From the NCBI RefSeq assembly GCF_011043735.1, contig NZ_JAAKGV010000011.1:1-64000 (forward strand): DNA of 64,000 nucleotides, in the 5' to 3' direction. Positions within the stretch are counted from its first letter, which is position 1. Every line of letters starts with the position of its first letter. Source of the DNA: Methylobacterium sp. DB0501 (lineage in GTDB: Bacteria; Pseudomonadota; Alphaproteobacteria; Rhizobiales; Beijerinckiaceae). This document shows positions 27,048-37,319 of the stretch, in pieces. The position numbers were made by a program, and so were the translations under genes. Under the pieces are notes generated by a model. The model had not been told where the DNA came from, made no database searches, and saw only the letters and a program-made list of their open reading frames with translations.

Positions 27048-27243
27048 CTAGGGCAGAGGACGGGTGTCACGGCGGGGCGCACTCGCTGGTCCGGTCTTGA
27101 GCGGGAGGCCGTCAGGCCGTCGACATGCGGATCCGCGGTCCGGCCTCCCTCGCGGCGGACGACGCACCTCGCCCGTCCCTTTAAGCGGGATGGAGCGCGG
27201 CGCTCAAGTAGGAATGATTAACCGGCTAAGCAAGCCGGCGCGG

Positions 27244-27705
27244 TCATCCCTCGCTGCCCAGCGTGGCGATGAGGGTGTCGAGGCGGGCGCGCAGCTCCGC
27301 GATCTCGGCTTCGGACATCTGCAGGGTCTTGACCACCGAGCGGCGGACCTCGACGGCCTCGGCCTGGAGGGCGTGGCCCTCGTCGGTCAGGCTGATCTCG
27401 ACCTCGCGCTCGTCGGCCTGGCGCCGGGTGCGGCGCACGAAGCCTGCCGCCTCGAGGCGCTTGAGCACCGGGGTGAGCGTGCCGGAATCGAGGCGCAGGC
27501 GGCGGCCGATGTCGGAGACCGTGAGCCCGTCAGTCTCCCACAGCACGATCAGCACGAGGTACTGAGGGTAGGTGAGTCCCAGCCGCTCGAGCAGCGGCCG
27601 GTAGCATTTCGTCATGCGGTGGGAGGCCGCGTAGAGCGCGTAGCAGAGCTGATTGTCGAGCCGCAACGCTTCCACGCCTGTCGTGACAGGCTCAAGAGAA
27701 TTCAT
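27244..27705 (-). CDS. MarR/OhrR-family redox-sensing repressor
   Basis: 153 residues. It is a winged-helix dimer of the OhrR branch: the N-terminal [16 protein letters not shown] places a reactive cysteine at Cys21, as in peroxide-sensing OhrR. The DNA-binding part reads [30 protein letters not shown] and the wing is [17 protein letters not shown]. Organic-hydroperoxide oxidation of the Cys would release DNA. No ohr peroxidase gene is adjacent, so its target lies elsewhere or is the gene itself. ATG 27705 gives the usual length. Confidence 0.85.
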   Translation of the reverse strand: MNSLEPVTTGVEALRLDNQLCYALYAASHRMTKCYRPLLERLGLTYPQYLVLIVLWETDGLTVSDIGRRLRLDSGTLTPVLKRLEAAGFVRRTRRQADEREVEISLTDEGHALQAEAVEVRRSVVKTLQMSEAEIAELRARLDTLIATLGSEG

Positions 27706-27884
27706 GTGCACACCATACCGACGGCAACCGGACGTCGCCCTCGCCGCAGGAACTTCATGCCGCCAGCCTAACACGGGCCGACGGACCGCCGAAATCGCAC
27801 CGGGGCGTTCGATGGTGAACAATATTCTCTCGAATGCGGTCCCGTGTGCAACAGCATAAGATGGGTGACAGGATTGCGAGCGCT

Positions 27885-28244
27885 TCAGCGCCGCCCGTCG
27901 AGGGGCGGGCGGGTGCGGCGCTCGACGAGGGGCCGGCCGGCCCGGCGCTCGACGATCACCGTGCGCGGGCCGCGCAGGCCGCTGCCGGTGCTGATGATTC
28001 GCTCGGGCGCGGCCTTCGGCTTGGCCGCCAGGGTCTTGGCTGCCTGCAGCACGTGCGGTCGCACCTCCTCCAGCGGCAGGCCGATCAGGCCCGCGGCGAT
28101 CTCGACCTGCTGCTCGACGTCGTCGGCGAGATCCTGGGCCGCCGCCACCGCCTCGGAGATGGTGGGGGGCTCCTTGCGCACCCGGATCGGCGGCAGGTTG
28201 CGGGGCTTGTCGGTCGGCTTCTTCACGGTGCGGCTCATCATCAT
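27885..28244 (-). CDS. Hypothetical basic protein (119 aa)
   Basis: 119 residues, not recognised. The start is Lys/Arg/Pro-rich (SRTVKKPTDKPRNLPPIRVRKE), the middle is an acidic helix (ISEAVAAAQDLADDVEQQVEIAAGLIG) followed by LPLEEVRPHVLQAAKTL, and the tail is Arg-rich. The central helix resembles those of small nucleoid or regulatory proteins. There is no membrane segment. It is divergent from the NlpC/P60 gene. The composition of the middle part argues for a genuine gene. Confidence 0.55.
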   Translation of the reverse strand: MMMSRTVKKPTDKPRNLPPIRVRKEPPTISEAVAAAQDLADDVEQQVEIAAGLIGLPLEEVRPHVLQAAKTLAAKPKAAPERIISTGSGLRGPRTVIVERRAGRPLVERRTRPPLDGRR

Positions 28245-28471
28245 GGGCTGACCATAGCGCAGGCACGGCGATTGTTGCAGTGCAACACGCGCATGTCCAA
28301 CCCGGCGCGGCTGGAATGGTTGCGCCGTGTTTCCCGATAGGCTGCGGCGGCGGCTGCGAAATTTCGTTCGTGTGCGGATCGGGGACAGGGGTGGGCATAA
28401 GGTCGCAGGCTCGTGACGGGGCCGTGCGGTGCCACCTTGCCGCCGCGGGGCGGGCCTGTGAGGGTAGAGCC

Positions 28472-29377
28472 ATGACCGACATGTCGCGCACCGACCTGCC
28501 CCGCCTCGATCCCCGCCTCACCCCCGCCCGGCCCGACCTCGCCGACGAGCGCCTGCGCGGGCAGGTCGAGGCGGCGCGCTTCGTGCCCGGCCGGCCGCAC
28601 CGGATCGGCCAAGCCGTCGCCCCCCTGCGGCGCGCCCCCGATACGGGTGCCGCCCTCGACAGCGAGGCGCTCTTCGGCGAGGCCGCGACGGTCTACGACC
28701 TGCGCGACGGCTGGGCCTTCGCGCAGCTCGCAGCCGATTCCTATGTCGGCTACCTGCCGGCCGAGGCGCTGGCCCCCGTCGATCCCGCCCCGACCCACCG
28801 GGTCGCGGCCCTGCGCACCTTCCTGTACCCGGCCGCCGACCTGAAGCGGCCGGCGCTCGGCGCCCTCAGCCTCGGCGCGCAGGTGGCGGTCGCGGACCGC
28901 GAGGGCGCCTATGCGCGGCTCGCCGACGGGCGCTTCGTCTGGTCCGGGCACCTCGCACCCCTGGATGCCATCGAGCCGGACGTCGCCGCGACGGCCCTGC
29001 GCTTCCTCGGCACGCCCTATCTCTGGGGCGGGCGCAGCAGCCTCGGGCTCGACTGCTCCGGGCTGGTGCAGACCGCGCTCGCCACCGCGGGCATCCCGGC
29101 TCCCCGCGACAGCGACCAGCAGGAGGCGGCCCTCGGCGCCCCGGTGCCGGTGACCCTGGATCTCGCCGGCCTGCGCCGGGGCGATCTGGTGTTCTGGCGC
29201 GGCCATGTCGGGATGATGCTCGACGCGACGCAGCTGATCCACGCCAACGGCCACCACATGGCGGTGGCGATCGAGCCCCTGGCCGAGGCGGAAGCCCGCA
29301 TCCGCGCCGGCCGGACCGGCCCGGGCACCGGCGACGGGGCGATCCGGTCGATCCGCCGCCTGCCCGCGGGCGCCTGA
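28472..29377 (+). CDS. NlpC/P60 family peptidoglycan hydrolase with SH3-like domains
   Basis: 301 residues. It cleaves peptide bonds in the cell-wall stem (D-gamma-glutamyl-diamino acid type). Two SH3-like segments (about 60-100 and 110-170) lead to the papain-like C-terminal domain with GLDCSGL (nucleophile Cys195), RGHVGMM (His245) and HANG (His257 third catalytic residue). No signal peptide is visible at the chosen ATG 28472, a feature shared by many alphaproteobacterial members. AGGGTAGAG precedes the start. It is a single gene with free flanks. Confidence 0.9.
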   Translation: MTDMSRTDLPRLDPRLTPARPDLADERLRGQVEAARFVPGRPHRIGQAVAPLRRAPDTGAALDSEALFGEAATVYDLRDGWAFAQLAADSYVGYLPAEALAPVDPAPTHRVAALRTFLYPAADLKRPALGALSLGAQVAVADREGAYARLADGRFVWSGHLAPLDAIEPDVAATALRFLGTPYLWGGRSSLGLDCSGLVQTALATAGIPAPRDSDQQEAALGAPVPVTLDLAGLRRGDLVFWRGHVGMMLDATQLIHANGHHMAVAIEPLAEAEARIRAGRTGPGTGDGAIRSIRRLPAGA

Positions 29378-29598
29378 CGACCGCGGCGACAGGTCTTCGG
29401 ATCACCATCATCCCCGTAACTCTGGGGAAAACCCGCTGCTGAAACGGACATCACCGCGCGAAACCGTGGACATCCGGCGGAATACCGGTGGCCTGCCGGC
29501 GGTCATGCCTCGCGCCGGCCATAACCCGATGTAGAGTAGGGCCCGAAGGCCGCCGTCGGCGGTCCGCGATCCCACGCCCTCAAGGACACACACCCACG

Positions 29599-30237
29599 AT
29601 GCTGACCGGTTCGGCCATTACCCGCGCCCTCGTCATCGTCGTGCTGGCGGCCGGCCTCGCCGGCCTGTGGCAGGTGATGGTGCCGCGCACCACCGGCACG
29701 CACGTGTCGGAACCCCCCAAGGTGGAGTCGTCGAAGCGGGCGGAGACCGGCCGGAGCGCCGCACCGACGCCGACGCCCGCGAACGGGGATGCGGTGCGCT
29801 CGGTCTATCCGGGCCCGCGCCCGGCCGACCCGCCGGCGCTGCGCCAGCCGCCGGTGGCGGAGGTGACGCCCGTCCCGAGCCAGACGCCGTCAGCCGCAAG
29901 CCAGACGCCGCCAGCCCAGAGTCAAGCGGCCCCGGCCCCGAACGTCATGCCGCCCCCGACCGACGCCCCGGCGCCCTCCCCTCCCCCGGTCTTCACTCCG
30001 GCCACGCCGTCGGCGCCGCTGCCGCAGGCCGACGACACCGCCGACGCCCCGCCCTCGACCGGCACGGTCGACCTCAACACCGCCAGCCTGGCGGAGCTGA
30101 ACGGTCTGGGCGGCGGCATGATCGGCAAGGCGATCATCGCCCGGCGGCCCTACGCGTCGCCGAGCGAACTCCTGTCGAAGCGGGTGCTGAGCCGGGCGAC
30201 CTACGAGAAGATCAAGGGTCAGGTGACGGTGCGCTAG
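29599..30237 (+). CDS. ComEA-like helix-hairpin-helix protein with Pro-rich linker
   Basis: 212 residues. One N-terminal membrane anchor (ALVIVVLAAGLAGLWQVMV), then ~110 residues of Pro/Ala/Thr-rich low complexity, then a C-terminal helix-hairpin-helix of the ComEA type beginning VDLNTASLAELNGLGGGMIGKAI. The layout suggests a periplasmic DNA-binding protein held on a flexible stalk, as in DNA uptake, though such proteins also occur outside competence loci. AAGGA lies 9 bases upstream of ATG 29599. No other competence gene is nearby. Confidence 0.82.
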   Translation: MLTGSAITRALVIVVLAAGLAGLWQVMVPRTTGTHVSEPPKVESSKRAETGRSAAPTPTPANGDAVRSVYPGPRPADPPALRQPPVAEVTPVPSQTPSAASQTPPAQSQAAPAPNVMPPPTDAPAPSPPPVFTPATPSAPLPQADDTADAPPSTGTVDLNTASLAELNGLGGGMIGKAIIARRPYASPSELLSKRVLSRATYEKIKGQVTVR

Positions 30238-30321
30238 CTCTGCCGGGCGGAGCGGCACGCTTCTTTTCCGTCGAAGGCCTGGGCCACCCTCCGGGTCCGG
30301 GCTCCGCTGCGCGGACTGACC

Positions 30322-30342
30322 CGGCGGGCGATCGGCCCGCCG
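30322..30342. terminator. GC hairpin between convergent genes
   Basis: CGGCGGGC pairs with GCCCGCCG around GATCG. It lies between the ComEA-like gene (plus) and the CobW-like gene (minus) and so could end both transcripts. There is no T-run. Confidence 0.45.
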
Positions 30343-30397
30343 AGCCTTCGAGCGAGCCGGATCGACGACGGTCCCGGCTCGATCGAAGACCGCGCCG

Positions 30398-31360
30398 TCA
30401 GGCCCGGCAGGCCTCGAAGCCCTTGCGGATCGCCTCCGGATCGAGGTGGCGGCCGATGAAGACGACGCGGGATTCGCGCGGGTCGCCCGGCTTCCACTCG
30501 TCCTGCAGGTCGCCGTCGAGGATCATATGGACGCCCTGGAAGACGAAGCGGCGCGGCTCGTCGGGGAAGCTGACGATGCCCTTGCAGCGCAGGATGTCCG
30601 GCCCCTGGACCTGGGTCAGGTCGGAGATCCACGGCATGAACTTGTTGGGATCGACCGCGCCGGGAATCCTTGCCGAGATCGACCGGATCTCGTCGGAATG
30701 GTGGTGATGGTGCCCTTCCTCCAGGAACTCGGGCTCGATCTCGATGATGCGGGAGAGATCGAAGGCCTTGCGGTCGAGCACCGTCGCGAGCGGCACGGCG
30801 CAGTGCTGGGTGCGGTGGATCTCGGCGGACGGGTTGATGGCGCGGATCTGGCGCTCCACCGCGTCGAGCCCGGCCTCGTCGACGAGGTCGGCCTTGTTCA
30901 GGAGGATCACGTCGGCGAAGGCGACCTGGTTCTTGGCCTCGGGGGCGTCCTTCAGGCGCTCGGAGAGCCACTTGGCGTCGGCGACCGTCACCACCGCGTC
31001 GAGGCGGGCGGCGTCGCCGACATCCTGGTCGACGAAGAAGGTCTGGGCGACCGGGGCCGGGTCGGCGAGGCCGGTGGTCTCGACGATGATCGCGTCGAAC
31101 TTGCCCTTGCGCTTCATCAGCCCGTCCATGATGCGGATCAGGTCGCCGCGCACGGTGCAGCAGATGCAGCCGTTGTTCATCTCGAACACTTCCTCGTCGG
31201 CGCCGACGACGAGGTCGTTGTCGATGCCGATCTCGCCGAATTCGTTGACGATCACGGCGTAGCGCTTGCCGTGCGGCTCGGTGAGGATGCGGTTGAGGAG
31301 CGTGGTCTTGCCGGCGCCGAGATAGCCGGTGAGCACCGTGACGGGGATCTTGTCGGACAT
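30398..31360 (-). CDS. CobW/COG0523-family metallochaperone GTPase
   Basis: 320 residues. P-loop GTPase with GYLGAGKTT (Walker A, 12-20), the metal-binding CICC motif (Cys65, Cys67, Cys68), [10 protein letters not shown] (switch/Walker B region) and NKAD guanine specificity. A His-rich loop (five consecutive His near residue 220) and a C-terminal CobW_C domain complete it. These proteins insert zinc, cobalt or other metals into client enzymes. The creatininase-family gene just upstream on the same strand is itself a metal-dependent hydrolase and could be the client. That is inference from the 76-base spacing. Confidence 0.9.
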   Translation of the reverse strand: MSDKIPVTVLTGYLGAGKTTLLNRILTEPHGKRYAVIVNEFGEIGIDNDLVVGADEEVFEMNNGCICCTVRGDLIRIMDGLMKRKGKFDAIIVETTGLADPAPVAQTFFVDQDVGDAARLDAVVTVADAKWLSERLKDAPEAKNQVAFADVILLNKADLVDEAGLDAVERQIRAINPSAEIHRTQHCAVPLATVLDRKAFDLSRIIEIEPEFLEEGHHHHHSDEIRSISARIPGAVDPNKFMPWISDLTQVQGPDILRCKGIVSFPDEPRRFVFQGVHMILDGDLQDEWKPGDPRESRVVFIGRHLDPEAIRKGFEACRA

Positions 31361-31436
31361 GCGGGGGCGTCTTCTTGCAGCGAAACCGGTCGCGGGGGCG
31401 CCGCCGGGGCGGCGCGGCGACGCACGATATAGTGTG

Positions 31437-32252
31437 TCACTCCGCCCGGTGCGAGACCGGCCCGGCGAGGCGCCCGTCCAGCGTGAAGCGGGCGATCTCG
31501 CCGAGCAGCTCGACGAAGGCGCGCGCGCCGTGGTCGAGGAGGGCGTGGCCGGCCTCCGCGCTGCCCAGGCGGGCGTCGCCGATGGCGCCCGCCGGATTCA
31601 GGTCCTGCGCGTGCCAGGCGAAGGCGGCCGGGCGACCGGCCCGCAGATGGGTGTAGTCGCGGGCGATCCGGCGGGTCGCCGGGGCGAAGTCGCGGATCGC
31701 AGCAGCCCGCACCAGGTCGGGCCGGAGCGCCAGCATCAGGGCGGTCTCGATCCCCCCGCCATGGATGCCGTGGCGCACCTCGTCGTCGGGAAACAGCCCG
31801 GGCGGCGTGCCGAAGCGGCTCCAGGCGGTGGTGACCGCCACCATCCCGTGCCGGCCGCGCAACCCCAGGGCCACGAGGTCCACGAGCGCGCTGTTGCCGC
31901 CATGCGACGACACGATCACGAGCCGGCCGCACCCGGCCCGCGCCACCCCGTCGCCGATCTCGCCCCAGGCCCCGAGCGCCGTCTCGGGCGTGAGCGTGAG
32001 GGTGCCGGGAAAGTCGGTGTGCTCGGGCGACAGGCCGACGGCCTGGACCGGCAGGACCCGCACGTCGAGGTCGTCGGGGACGAGATCCACGACCCGCGCG
32101 AGGTACCCCTCGGCGATGACGACGTCGGTCGAGAGCGGCAGGTGCGGCCCGTGCTGCTCCACGGCCGCGACCGGCAGCACCGCCACGGTGGCCTTCAACG
32201 CGCCGTCGCGGCATTCCTCGGTGGTCAGGTCGCCCCAGGGCCGGGCCGGCAT
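31437..32252 (-). CDS. Creatininase-family metal-dependent amidohydrolase
   Basis: 271 residues from ATG 32252, which has GGAG 8 bases upstream; a longer frame to 32327 has no better start. The family splits cyclic or linear amides with a dinuclear metal centre. The ligands are present: [20 protein letters not shown] and a Glu in GIETALML. True creatininase, formamidopyrimidine hydrolase (ArfB) and mycofactocin (MftE) branches cannot be told apart here, and no mycofactocin gene is nearby. The gene pairs with the COG0523 GTPase on the same strand, consistent with metal supply. Confidence 0.85.
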   Translation of the reverse strand: MPARPWGDLTTEECRDGALKATVAVLPVAAVEQHGPHLPLSTDVVIAEGYLARVVDLVPDDLDVRVLPVQAVGLSPEHTDFPGTLTLTPETALGAWGEIGDGVARAGCGRLVIVSSHGGNSALVDLVALGLRGRHGMVAVTTAWSRFGTPPGLFPDDEVRHGIHGGGIETALMLALRPDLVRAAAIRDFAPATRRIARDYTHLRAGRPAAFAWHAQDLNPAGAIGDARLGSAEAGHALLDHGARAFVELLGEIARFTLDGRLAGPVSHRAE

Positions 32253-32449
32253 CCGCGTCGCTCCGCTCTCGTTCACGCCGCGCCAGCATAAGCCGCGGGG
32301 GAAGGGATCGAAACCGGGCACCGTCATCCAGCCGTCACGGGCGGGCTGGCATGTGCGCCACCAGGGGCGCCGCGGGGCGCCCGGCCGCCGCCCTTGCGCT
32401 CACAGTGCCGGGGCGGCAGGATTGGGCTCGAGAACAGGGGCGACACGCC

Positions 32450-33025
32450 ATGGCAGCGGGCGAGCAGGCTTTGGCCGTGGACGTGCCGCGCCGGGCGGCC
32501 AAGCGCCACCGGCCCCCCGGCGCCAAGAGCGTCGGCTGGGCCCTGATGCAGGCCGCGCGCCTGCATCGCGGCCGCATCGGCGACCGCCTCGCGGATCTCG
32601 ATCTCTTCGCGGGCCAGGAACAGGTGGTGCAGGCGCTGGCGACGGCCGGCACCATGACGATGGGCGATCTCGCCGCCACCCTGCGGGTGCGCCCGCCCAC
32701 CGCCTCGAAGACGATCACGCGGCTCGCCGCCATGGGGGTGGTCGAGCGCCGGACCGAGGCCGGGGACGGCCGCATCGTCCGGGTGCGCCTGACCGAGGCG
32801 GGCATGGCCAAGGCCGCGGCGATCGAGGGCATCTGGGACGATGTCGAGGCCGAGATGCTGGACGGCTTCGACAACAAGGAGCGCCGGCGCCTGCGCAAGC
32901 TCCTGCGCCGCGCCGCCCGCAACCTCGCCGAGGCCGCCGGCCTGGAGGCGCACGAATCCGACGCCGAGGCCGAGGACGACCTCGAGGGCGGGCTCGACGG
33001 GGATGCGAGCCGGGACATGGATTGA
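32450..33025 (+). CDS. MarR-family transcriptional regulator
   Basis: 191 residues, winged helix. The DNA-binding segment reads MTMGDLAATLRVRPPTASKTITRL and the wing VERRTEAGDGRIVRVRLT. A basic N-terminal extension (PRRAAKRHRPPGAK) and a very acidic C-terminal tail (DAEAEDDLEGGLDGD) frame the core. The Cys sensor seen in OhrR is absent. ATG 32450 follows CAGGGG. It is divergent from the creatininase gene and could control it; no palindrome was fixed in the gap. Confidence 0.8.
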   Translation: MAAGEQALAVDVPRRAAKRHRPPGAKSVGWALMQAARLHRGRIGDRLADLDLFAGQEQVVQALATAGTMTMGDLAATLRVRPPTASKTITRLAAMGVVERRTEAGDGRIVRVRLTEAGMAKAAAIEGIWDDVEAEMLDGFDNKERRRLRKLLRRAARNLAEAAGLEAHESDAEAEDDLEGGLDGDASRDMD

Positions 33026-33056
33026 GGGCCGTTTCGGCGGTATTCACACCCTCCTC

Positions 33057-33092
33057 GTCATTCCGGGCTCCGCTACGCGACCCCGGAATGAC
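33057..33092. repeat. Palindromic repeat of the GTCATTCCGGG type
   Basis: Arms GTCATTCCGGG (33057-33067) and CCCGGAATGAC (33082-33092) around a 14-base loop. Intergenic palindromes with this core are widespread in Hyphomicrobiales. It lies downstream of the MarR gene and may also end its transcript. The remaining bases to 33300 hold no supported gene. Confidence 0.65.
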
Positions 33093-33300
33093 ACGGTGGA
33101 TTTCATATCCGTAGAGACCAATCGAGCAGGCGCTGAGAGCGGAGAATGTCCGCCTCCTGCCCGCTCCCCTCCCTGCACGCCCTGCCGGGGACGCCCGCAT
33201 CACACGCCGATAACCGTGGCGACGGGACGACGTGCCCCCGTTCGTGCCCTATACACGGTCTGCTTGCGGCGGGTCGCAAGGTTTCAGGGCCGGCTGGATC

Positions 33301-36300
33301 GTGTCCGATCTCCATCAGAGCGGCGAAGGCGGGGTACGGTCGCCCGGACTGCCGGCGCGGCCGCTGCGGGCCTACATCGCCGCGCTCGCGGTCGCCCTGC
33401 TGGTGCCGGCCGTCCTCATCACGGCCCTCCTCGCGCAACGCTGGGTGCAGGCCGAGCAGGCCCGGATGGAGGAGCGGACCGCGACGCTCAACGCGCATGC
33501 GGTCGAGCAGATCGACCGCTTCCTCAGCGGCCAGATCGCGATGCTGCAGGCACTGGCCACCTCGCCGGCGCTGGACACCGGCGACTTCGTCCAGTTCGAC
33601 CGCCAGGTCCGCGAGCTCGTGCGCCTGCAGGGCGTCAAGATCGTCCTGCGCGAGCCCGACGGCCGCGAGCGCGTGAACACCCGGCTGGCACCGGGCGAGC
33701 CCCTGCCCCGGGCCGTCCTTCCCCTGGACGGCCGGGTGCGGGACACCGGCGCGCCGGCGATCTCCGACTTCATGATCGGCGCCCTCACCGGCAAGCCGAT
33801 CGTCGTCGTCACGGTGCCGGTCCTGCGCGACGGCGCGGCGGTCTACCTCCTCGATGCCTCCCTGCCGGCCGGCCTGTTCGGCGACCTGCTGCGCGCCGCC
33901 GGCGTCACCGCGCCCTATTCCGGCTCGGTCTCCGACCGGGCGGGGATCGTCATCGCCCGGTCGGTCGCCACCGGCATGGGGGCGGGCCGGCCGCTGCCGG
34001 GCTTCGAGGCGACGGCGGGCGCGACGGGTCGGTGGTCCGGCCGCAACCTGAGCGGCATCCCGGTCTTCGGCACCCATCACCGCTCGGGCCTCTCGGGCTG
34101 GACGGTGACGATCGGCATCGAGCAGGCGGCCCTGCGGGCGCCCCTCGTCACCTCCGTGATGGTGCTGGCGCCGGTGATCCTCGGCCTCGGGCTGATCGCG
34201 CTCCTCGCCTCGGTGCTCGTCGGGCGGCGCATCCTGCTCGCCAAGGCCCTGCTGTCGCAGGCCGCCGCCGACCTCAGCCGCGGCATCCCGCTTTCGAGCC
34301 CGGTGACGCCGATCCGCGAGGTGAACGAGGTCGGGGCGGTGCTGGCGCAGACCTCCGCCACCCTGCACCGGCAGGCCGACGCCCTGCGCAAGAGCAACGC
34401 CGACCTGGAGGAGCGCATCGCCGAGCGCACCCGCGCCCTGGTCGCGCAGGAATCGGTCCTCAAGACCACCCTCGACGCGATGGACCAGGGCCTGATCATG
34501 GTCGACGCGCAAGGAACGGTCGCGGTCACCAACCGGCGGTTCGCCGCGCTGCTGGGCCTCGATCCGGCCTTCCTGGCGGCACGGCCGACGCGGGCCGAGA
34601 TGCGCCGGGTGCTCGACGCGGCCGGCGAATATGCCGGGCTCGACCCGGCCTTCGCGCAGGCGATCGCGATGGGCGACCTCGCGGTGATCGGCGAGCGCTA
34701 CGAGCGCGTGCGGCCGGACGGGACGGTCCTGGAGGTCCACGTCGCGCCGACCGCCGATGGCGGCATCCTGCGCACCGTCTCCGATATCACGGCGCGCCGC
34801 GCCGCCGAAGCCGCCCTGCGACGCGAGACGGCGCTCCTCGACGCGACGCTCGCCAACATGGACCAGGGTGTCCTGGTGATCGACGCCGCCGGGATCGTCC
34901 AGCTCTGCAACGAGCGGGCGACCGACCTGCTGGGCCTGCCGCCGGACTTCCGCCGCGCCGGCCGGACGCTGGCCGACCTCGTCGCCTGGCAGCAGGCCGG
35001 CGGCGAGTTCGCGGGAGCGCGGCCGGATTGCGACGCCTGGCTCAAGCTCCAGGGCGACCTCCTCGACGCGCCCCCGATCTACGAGCGCACCCGACCGAAC
35101 GGCACCGTCCTCGAGGTGCGCACCGTGCGCCTCGCCGAGGGCGGGGCGATCCGCACCTTCTCGGACGTGACCGAGCGCAAGCGGCGCGAGCTCGCGGTGC
35201 TCGAGGCCAACCGCGTCGCCGAGGCGGCCCGGGCCCAGGCGGAAGCCGCCCAGGCCCAGGCGGAAGCCGCACAAGCTCAAGCGGAAGCCGCGAGCGCCGC
35301 CAAGACCGATTTCCTCGCCACCATGTCCCACGAGATCCGCACGCCGCTCAACGGCGTGATCGGCTACGCCGACCTCCTGGTGCGCGAGGGCGACCTGCCG
35401 CCGGCCCAGCGCCGCAGCGCCGAGCGGATCCAGGAGGCGGGCCAGGCCCTGCTCACCGTCGTCAACGACATCCTCGACTTCTCGAAGATCGAGGCCGGGC
35501 AGATCGACCTCGACCCGCGGCCCTTCGCGCCGGCGGTGCTCGCCGACAACGCGGTCGCGATCGTCCGGACCGCGGCCGACGCCAAGGGCCTGGCCCTCGC
35601 GGTGCGGATGGAGGACGGGCTCGCCCCCCGCCTCGTGGGTGACCTGGACCGGCTGCGCCAGGTGCTGCTCAACCTCCTCGTCAACGCGATCAAGTTCACG
35701 CCCGCCGGCGGCGTCACCGTGAGCCTCGCGAGCGCGCCGCTCGGGGCCGGGCGCCACGCCTTGCGGGTCGCGGTCGGCGATACCGGGATCGGCATCCCGG
35801 CCGACCGGCTCGGCCGCCTGTTCCAGCGTTTCTCCCAGGTCGACGGCTCGATCCAGCGCCGCTTCGGCGGCACCGGCCTCGGGCTCGCCATCAGCCGGCG
35901 GCTCGTCGAGACCATGGGCGGCGAGATCGGGGTCGAGAGCCGGCCCGGCGAGGGCTCGACCTTCTGGTTCGCCGTGCCGCTGGCGGAGGCGGGCGACGCG
36001 GCGGCGGCCCGGGAGCGCGGCACCGCGGCGCCGCTCGCGCGGCCGGCCCGGATCCTCCTCGTCGAGGACAGCCCGATCAACCAGGAGATCGCCCGCGCCA
36101 TCCTGGAGCGCCGCGGCCACCGCGTGACGGTGGTGGACGACGGCGCCGAGGCGATCTCGGCCGTGCAGGCGGGTGCGCACGACCTCGTGCTGATGGACGT
36201 GCAGATGCCCGGCATGGACGGCCTGACCGCGACCCGCCACATCCGCGATCTCGGCGCTCCGCTCGGCCGCCTGCCGATCGTCGCGCTCACCGCCAACGTC

Positions 36301-36426
36301 CTGCCGCAGCAGATCGCACAGTTCCGGGCCGCCGGCATGGACGACCATGTTGGCAAGCCGTTCCGGCCCGAGGAGCTGCTGGCGACGGTGGAGCGCTGGA
36401 GCGCGGCCCGGGCCGCGGCGGCCTGA
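33301..36426 (+). CDS. Membrane hybrid histidine kinase with two PAS domains and receiver
   Basis: About 1041 residues from GTG 33301, which precedes the first hydrophobic helix ([21 protein letters not shown]). A periplasmic cache-like sensor (about 45-275), a second helix, a HAMP-like segment with coiled coil, two PAS domains of the MDQGL type (about 390-500 and 510-625), an Ala/Gln/Glu heptad linker, then His[13 protein letters not shown] (His677) and HATPase (GTGLGLAIS) follow. The receiver has Asp966 in [14 protein letters not shown] repeats with MDQG are common in environmental alphaproteobacteria. No output regulator lies next to it. The start is uncertain because the ribosome-binding site is weak. 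Confidence 0.87.
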   Translation: MSDLHQSGEGGVRSPGLPARPLRAYIAALAVALLVPAVLITALLAQRWVQAEQARMEERTATLNAHAVEQIDRFLSGQIAMLQALATSPALDTGDFVQFDRQVRELVRLQGVKIVLREPDGRERVNTRLAPGEPLPRAVLPLDGRVRDTGAPAISDFMIGALTGKPIVVVTVPVLRDGAAVYLLDASLPAGLFGDLLRAAGVTAPYSGSVSDRAGIVIARSVATGMGAGRPLPGFEATAGATGRWSGRNLSGIPVFGTHHRSGLSGWTVTIGIEQAALRAPLVTSVMVLAPVILGLGLIALLASVLVGRRILLAKALLSQAAADLSRGIPLSSPVTPIREVNEVGAVLAQTSATLHRQADALRKSNADLEERIAERTRALVAQESVLKTTLDAMDQGLIMVDAQGTVAVTNRRFAALLGLDPAFLAARPTRAEMRRVLDAAGEYAGLDPAFAQAIAMGDLAVIGERYERVRPDGTVLEVHVAPTADGGILRTVSDITARRAAEAALRRETALLDATLANMDQGVLVIDAAGIVQLCNERATDLLGLPPDFRRAGRTLADLVAWQQAGGEFAGARPDCDAWLKLQGDLLDAPPIYERTRPNGTVLEVRTVRLAEGGAIRTFSDVTERKRRELAVLEANRVAEAARAQAEAAQAQAEAAQAQAEAASAAKTDFLATMSHEIRTPLNGVIGYADLLVREGDLPPAQRRSAERIQEAGQALLTVVNDILDFSKIEAGQIDLDPRPFAPAVLADNAVAIVRTAADAKGLALAVRMEDGLAPRLVGDLDRLRQVLLNLLVNAIKFTPAGGVTVSLASAPLGAGRHALRVAVGDTGIGIPADRLGRLFQRFSQVDGSIQRRFGGTGLGLAISRRLVETMGGEIGVESRPGEGSTFWFAVPLAEAGDAAAARERGTAAPLARPARILLVEDSPINQEIARAILERRGHRVTVVDDGAEAISAVQAGAHDLVLMDVQMPGMDGLTATRHIRDLGAPLGRLPIVALTANVLPQQIAQFRAAGMDDHVGKPFRPEELLATVERWSAARAAAA
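35233..35295 (+). repeat. Three 21-base in-frame repeats in the kinase linker
   Basis: Units at 35233, 35254 and 35275 encode [14 protein letters not shown] and AQAEAAS. The period is seven codons, so the S-helix/coiled coil joining PAS to HisKA is lengthened by exactly one heptad per unit, keeping signalling phase. Confidence 0.85.
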
Positions 36427-36508
36427 CGGCCGTGAGTGCGCGCTGTCGACGCTTGCCGTGGCGGCGCGGGCCCTATCTCCCGACCGGACACGACCGAAGG
36501 AGACCGCC

Positions 36509-37240
36509 ATGGCCAAGGATCATCAGGCCAAGGATCATCGGGCCAAGGATCATCGGGCCAAGCAGGACCGCAGCGTGCTGATCGTCGGGGCCTCGCGGGG
36601 CCTCGGGCTCGGGCTGGCGCGGGCCTTCCTCGCCCGCGGCTGGGCCGTCACCGCCACCGCCCGGGGCGAGGCGCCGGCGCTCGCGTCCTTGAGCCCCGTC
36701 GCGCCCGAACTCGCCCGGGTCGACATCGACGACGATGCCGGCGTGGCGGCGTTGCGCGAGTCTCTCTCGGGCCGCAGCTTCGACGTGGTGTTCGTGGTCG
36801 CGGGCATCGCCGACGGCGCCCACGTGCCGCTGCCGCAGGGCGACCGGGCGACGGCGCTCAAGGTCTACGAGACCAACGCGATCAGCCCGATCCGCTTCGC
36901 CGAGGCCTTCGCCGGGCACGTCGCCCCCGGCGGCCTGATGGTGCTGATGAGCTCGATCCTCGGCAGCGTCTCGCTCAACGAGGGGGGCTCCTGGGAGAGC
37001 TACCGGGCCAGCAAGGCCGCGCTCAACACGCTCGCCCGCTCCTTCTCCGCCCGCCACCGCGACGCGCCCTTCGGCACGGTGCTGATGCATCCGGGCTGGG
37101 TGCGCACCGACATGGGCGGCCCGGAGGCCGACATCGACGTGGCGACCAGCGCCGAGGGGATGGCGGAGGTGGTCGAGGGACGGCTCGGGCAGCGGGGATG
37201 CCTGTACCTGGATTATCGGGGGGAGACGGTGCCGTGGTAG
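36509..37240 (+). CDS. Short-chain dehydrogenase/reductase
   Basis: 243 residues. It is a Rossmann NAD(P)-dependent oxidoreductase with [11 protein letters not shown] (cofactor loop), FVVAG in place of NNAG, an SSILGS serine and YRASKAAL (YxxxK catalytic pair). Family members reduce carbonyls; several close forms are annotated as cell-density signal factors (CsgA-like), but the substrate is unknown. The N-terminal 18 residues are an unusual AKDHR/Q repeat before the true fold. The start at ATG 36509 follows GAAGGAGA. It lies 82 bases after the hybrid kinase on the same strand. Confidence 0.88.
   Translation: MAKDHQAKDHRAKDHRAKQDRSVLIVGASRGLGLGLARAFLARGWAVTATARGEAPALASLSPVAPELARVDIDDDAGVAALRESLSGRSFDVVFVVAGIADGAHVPLPQGDRATALKVYETNAISPIRFAEAFAGHVAPGGLMVLMSSILGSVSLNEGGSWESYRASKAALNTLARSFSARHRDAPFGTVLMHPGWVRTDMGGPEADIDVATSAEGMAEVVEGRLGQRGCLYLDYRGETVPW
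36512..36556 (+). repeat. Three 15-base tandem units in the dehydrogenase N-terminus
   Basis: Units at 36512, 36527 and 36542 encode [10 protein letters not shown] and AKDHR; the last two are identical at the DNA level, and a partial fourth follows. They add a hydrophilic Lys/His-rich extension to the protein and could vary in number between strains. Confidence 0.9.
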
Positions 37241-37319
37241 GGGCGGGGCGCGATCGATCTCCCCACGGACTCTGACAGGACGGTCGCGCCCGTTCCGTCG
37301 GCTGTCGGGGAAGCCGGAT

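Noticed and set aside
33103..36516. 1137-residue open frame antisense to the second hybrid kinase
   Set aside because: Same mirror effect; no domain is recognisable and the sense strand is a complete kinase.
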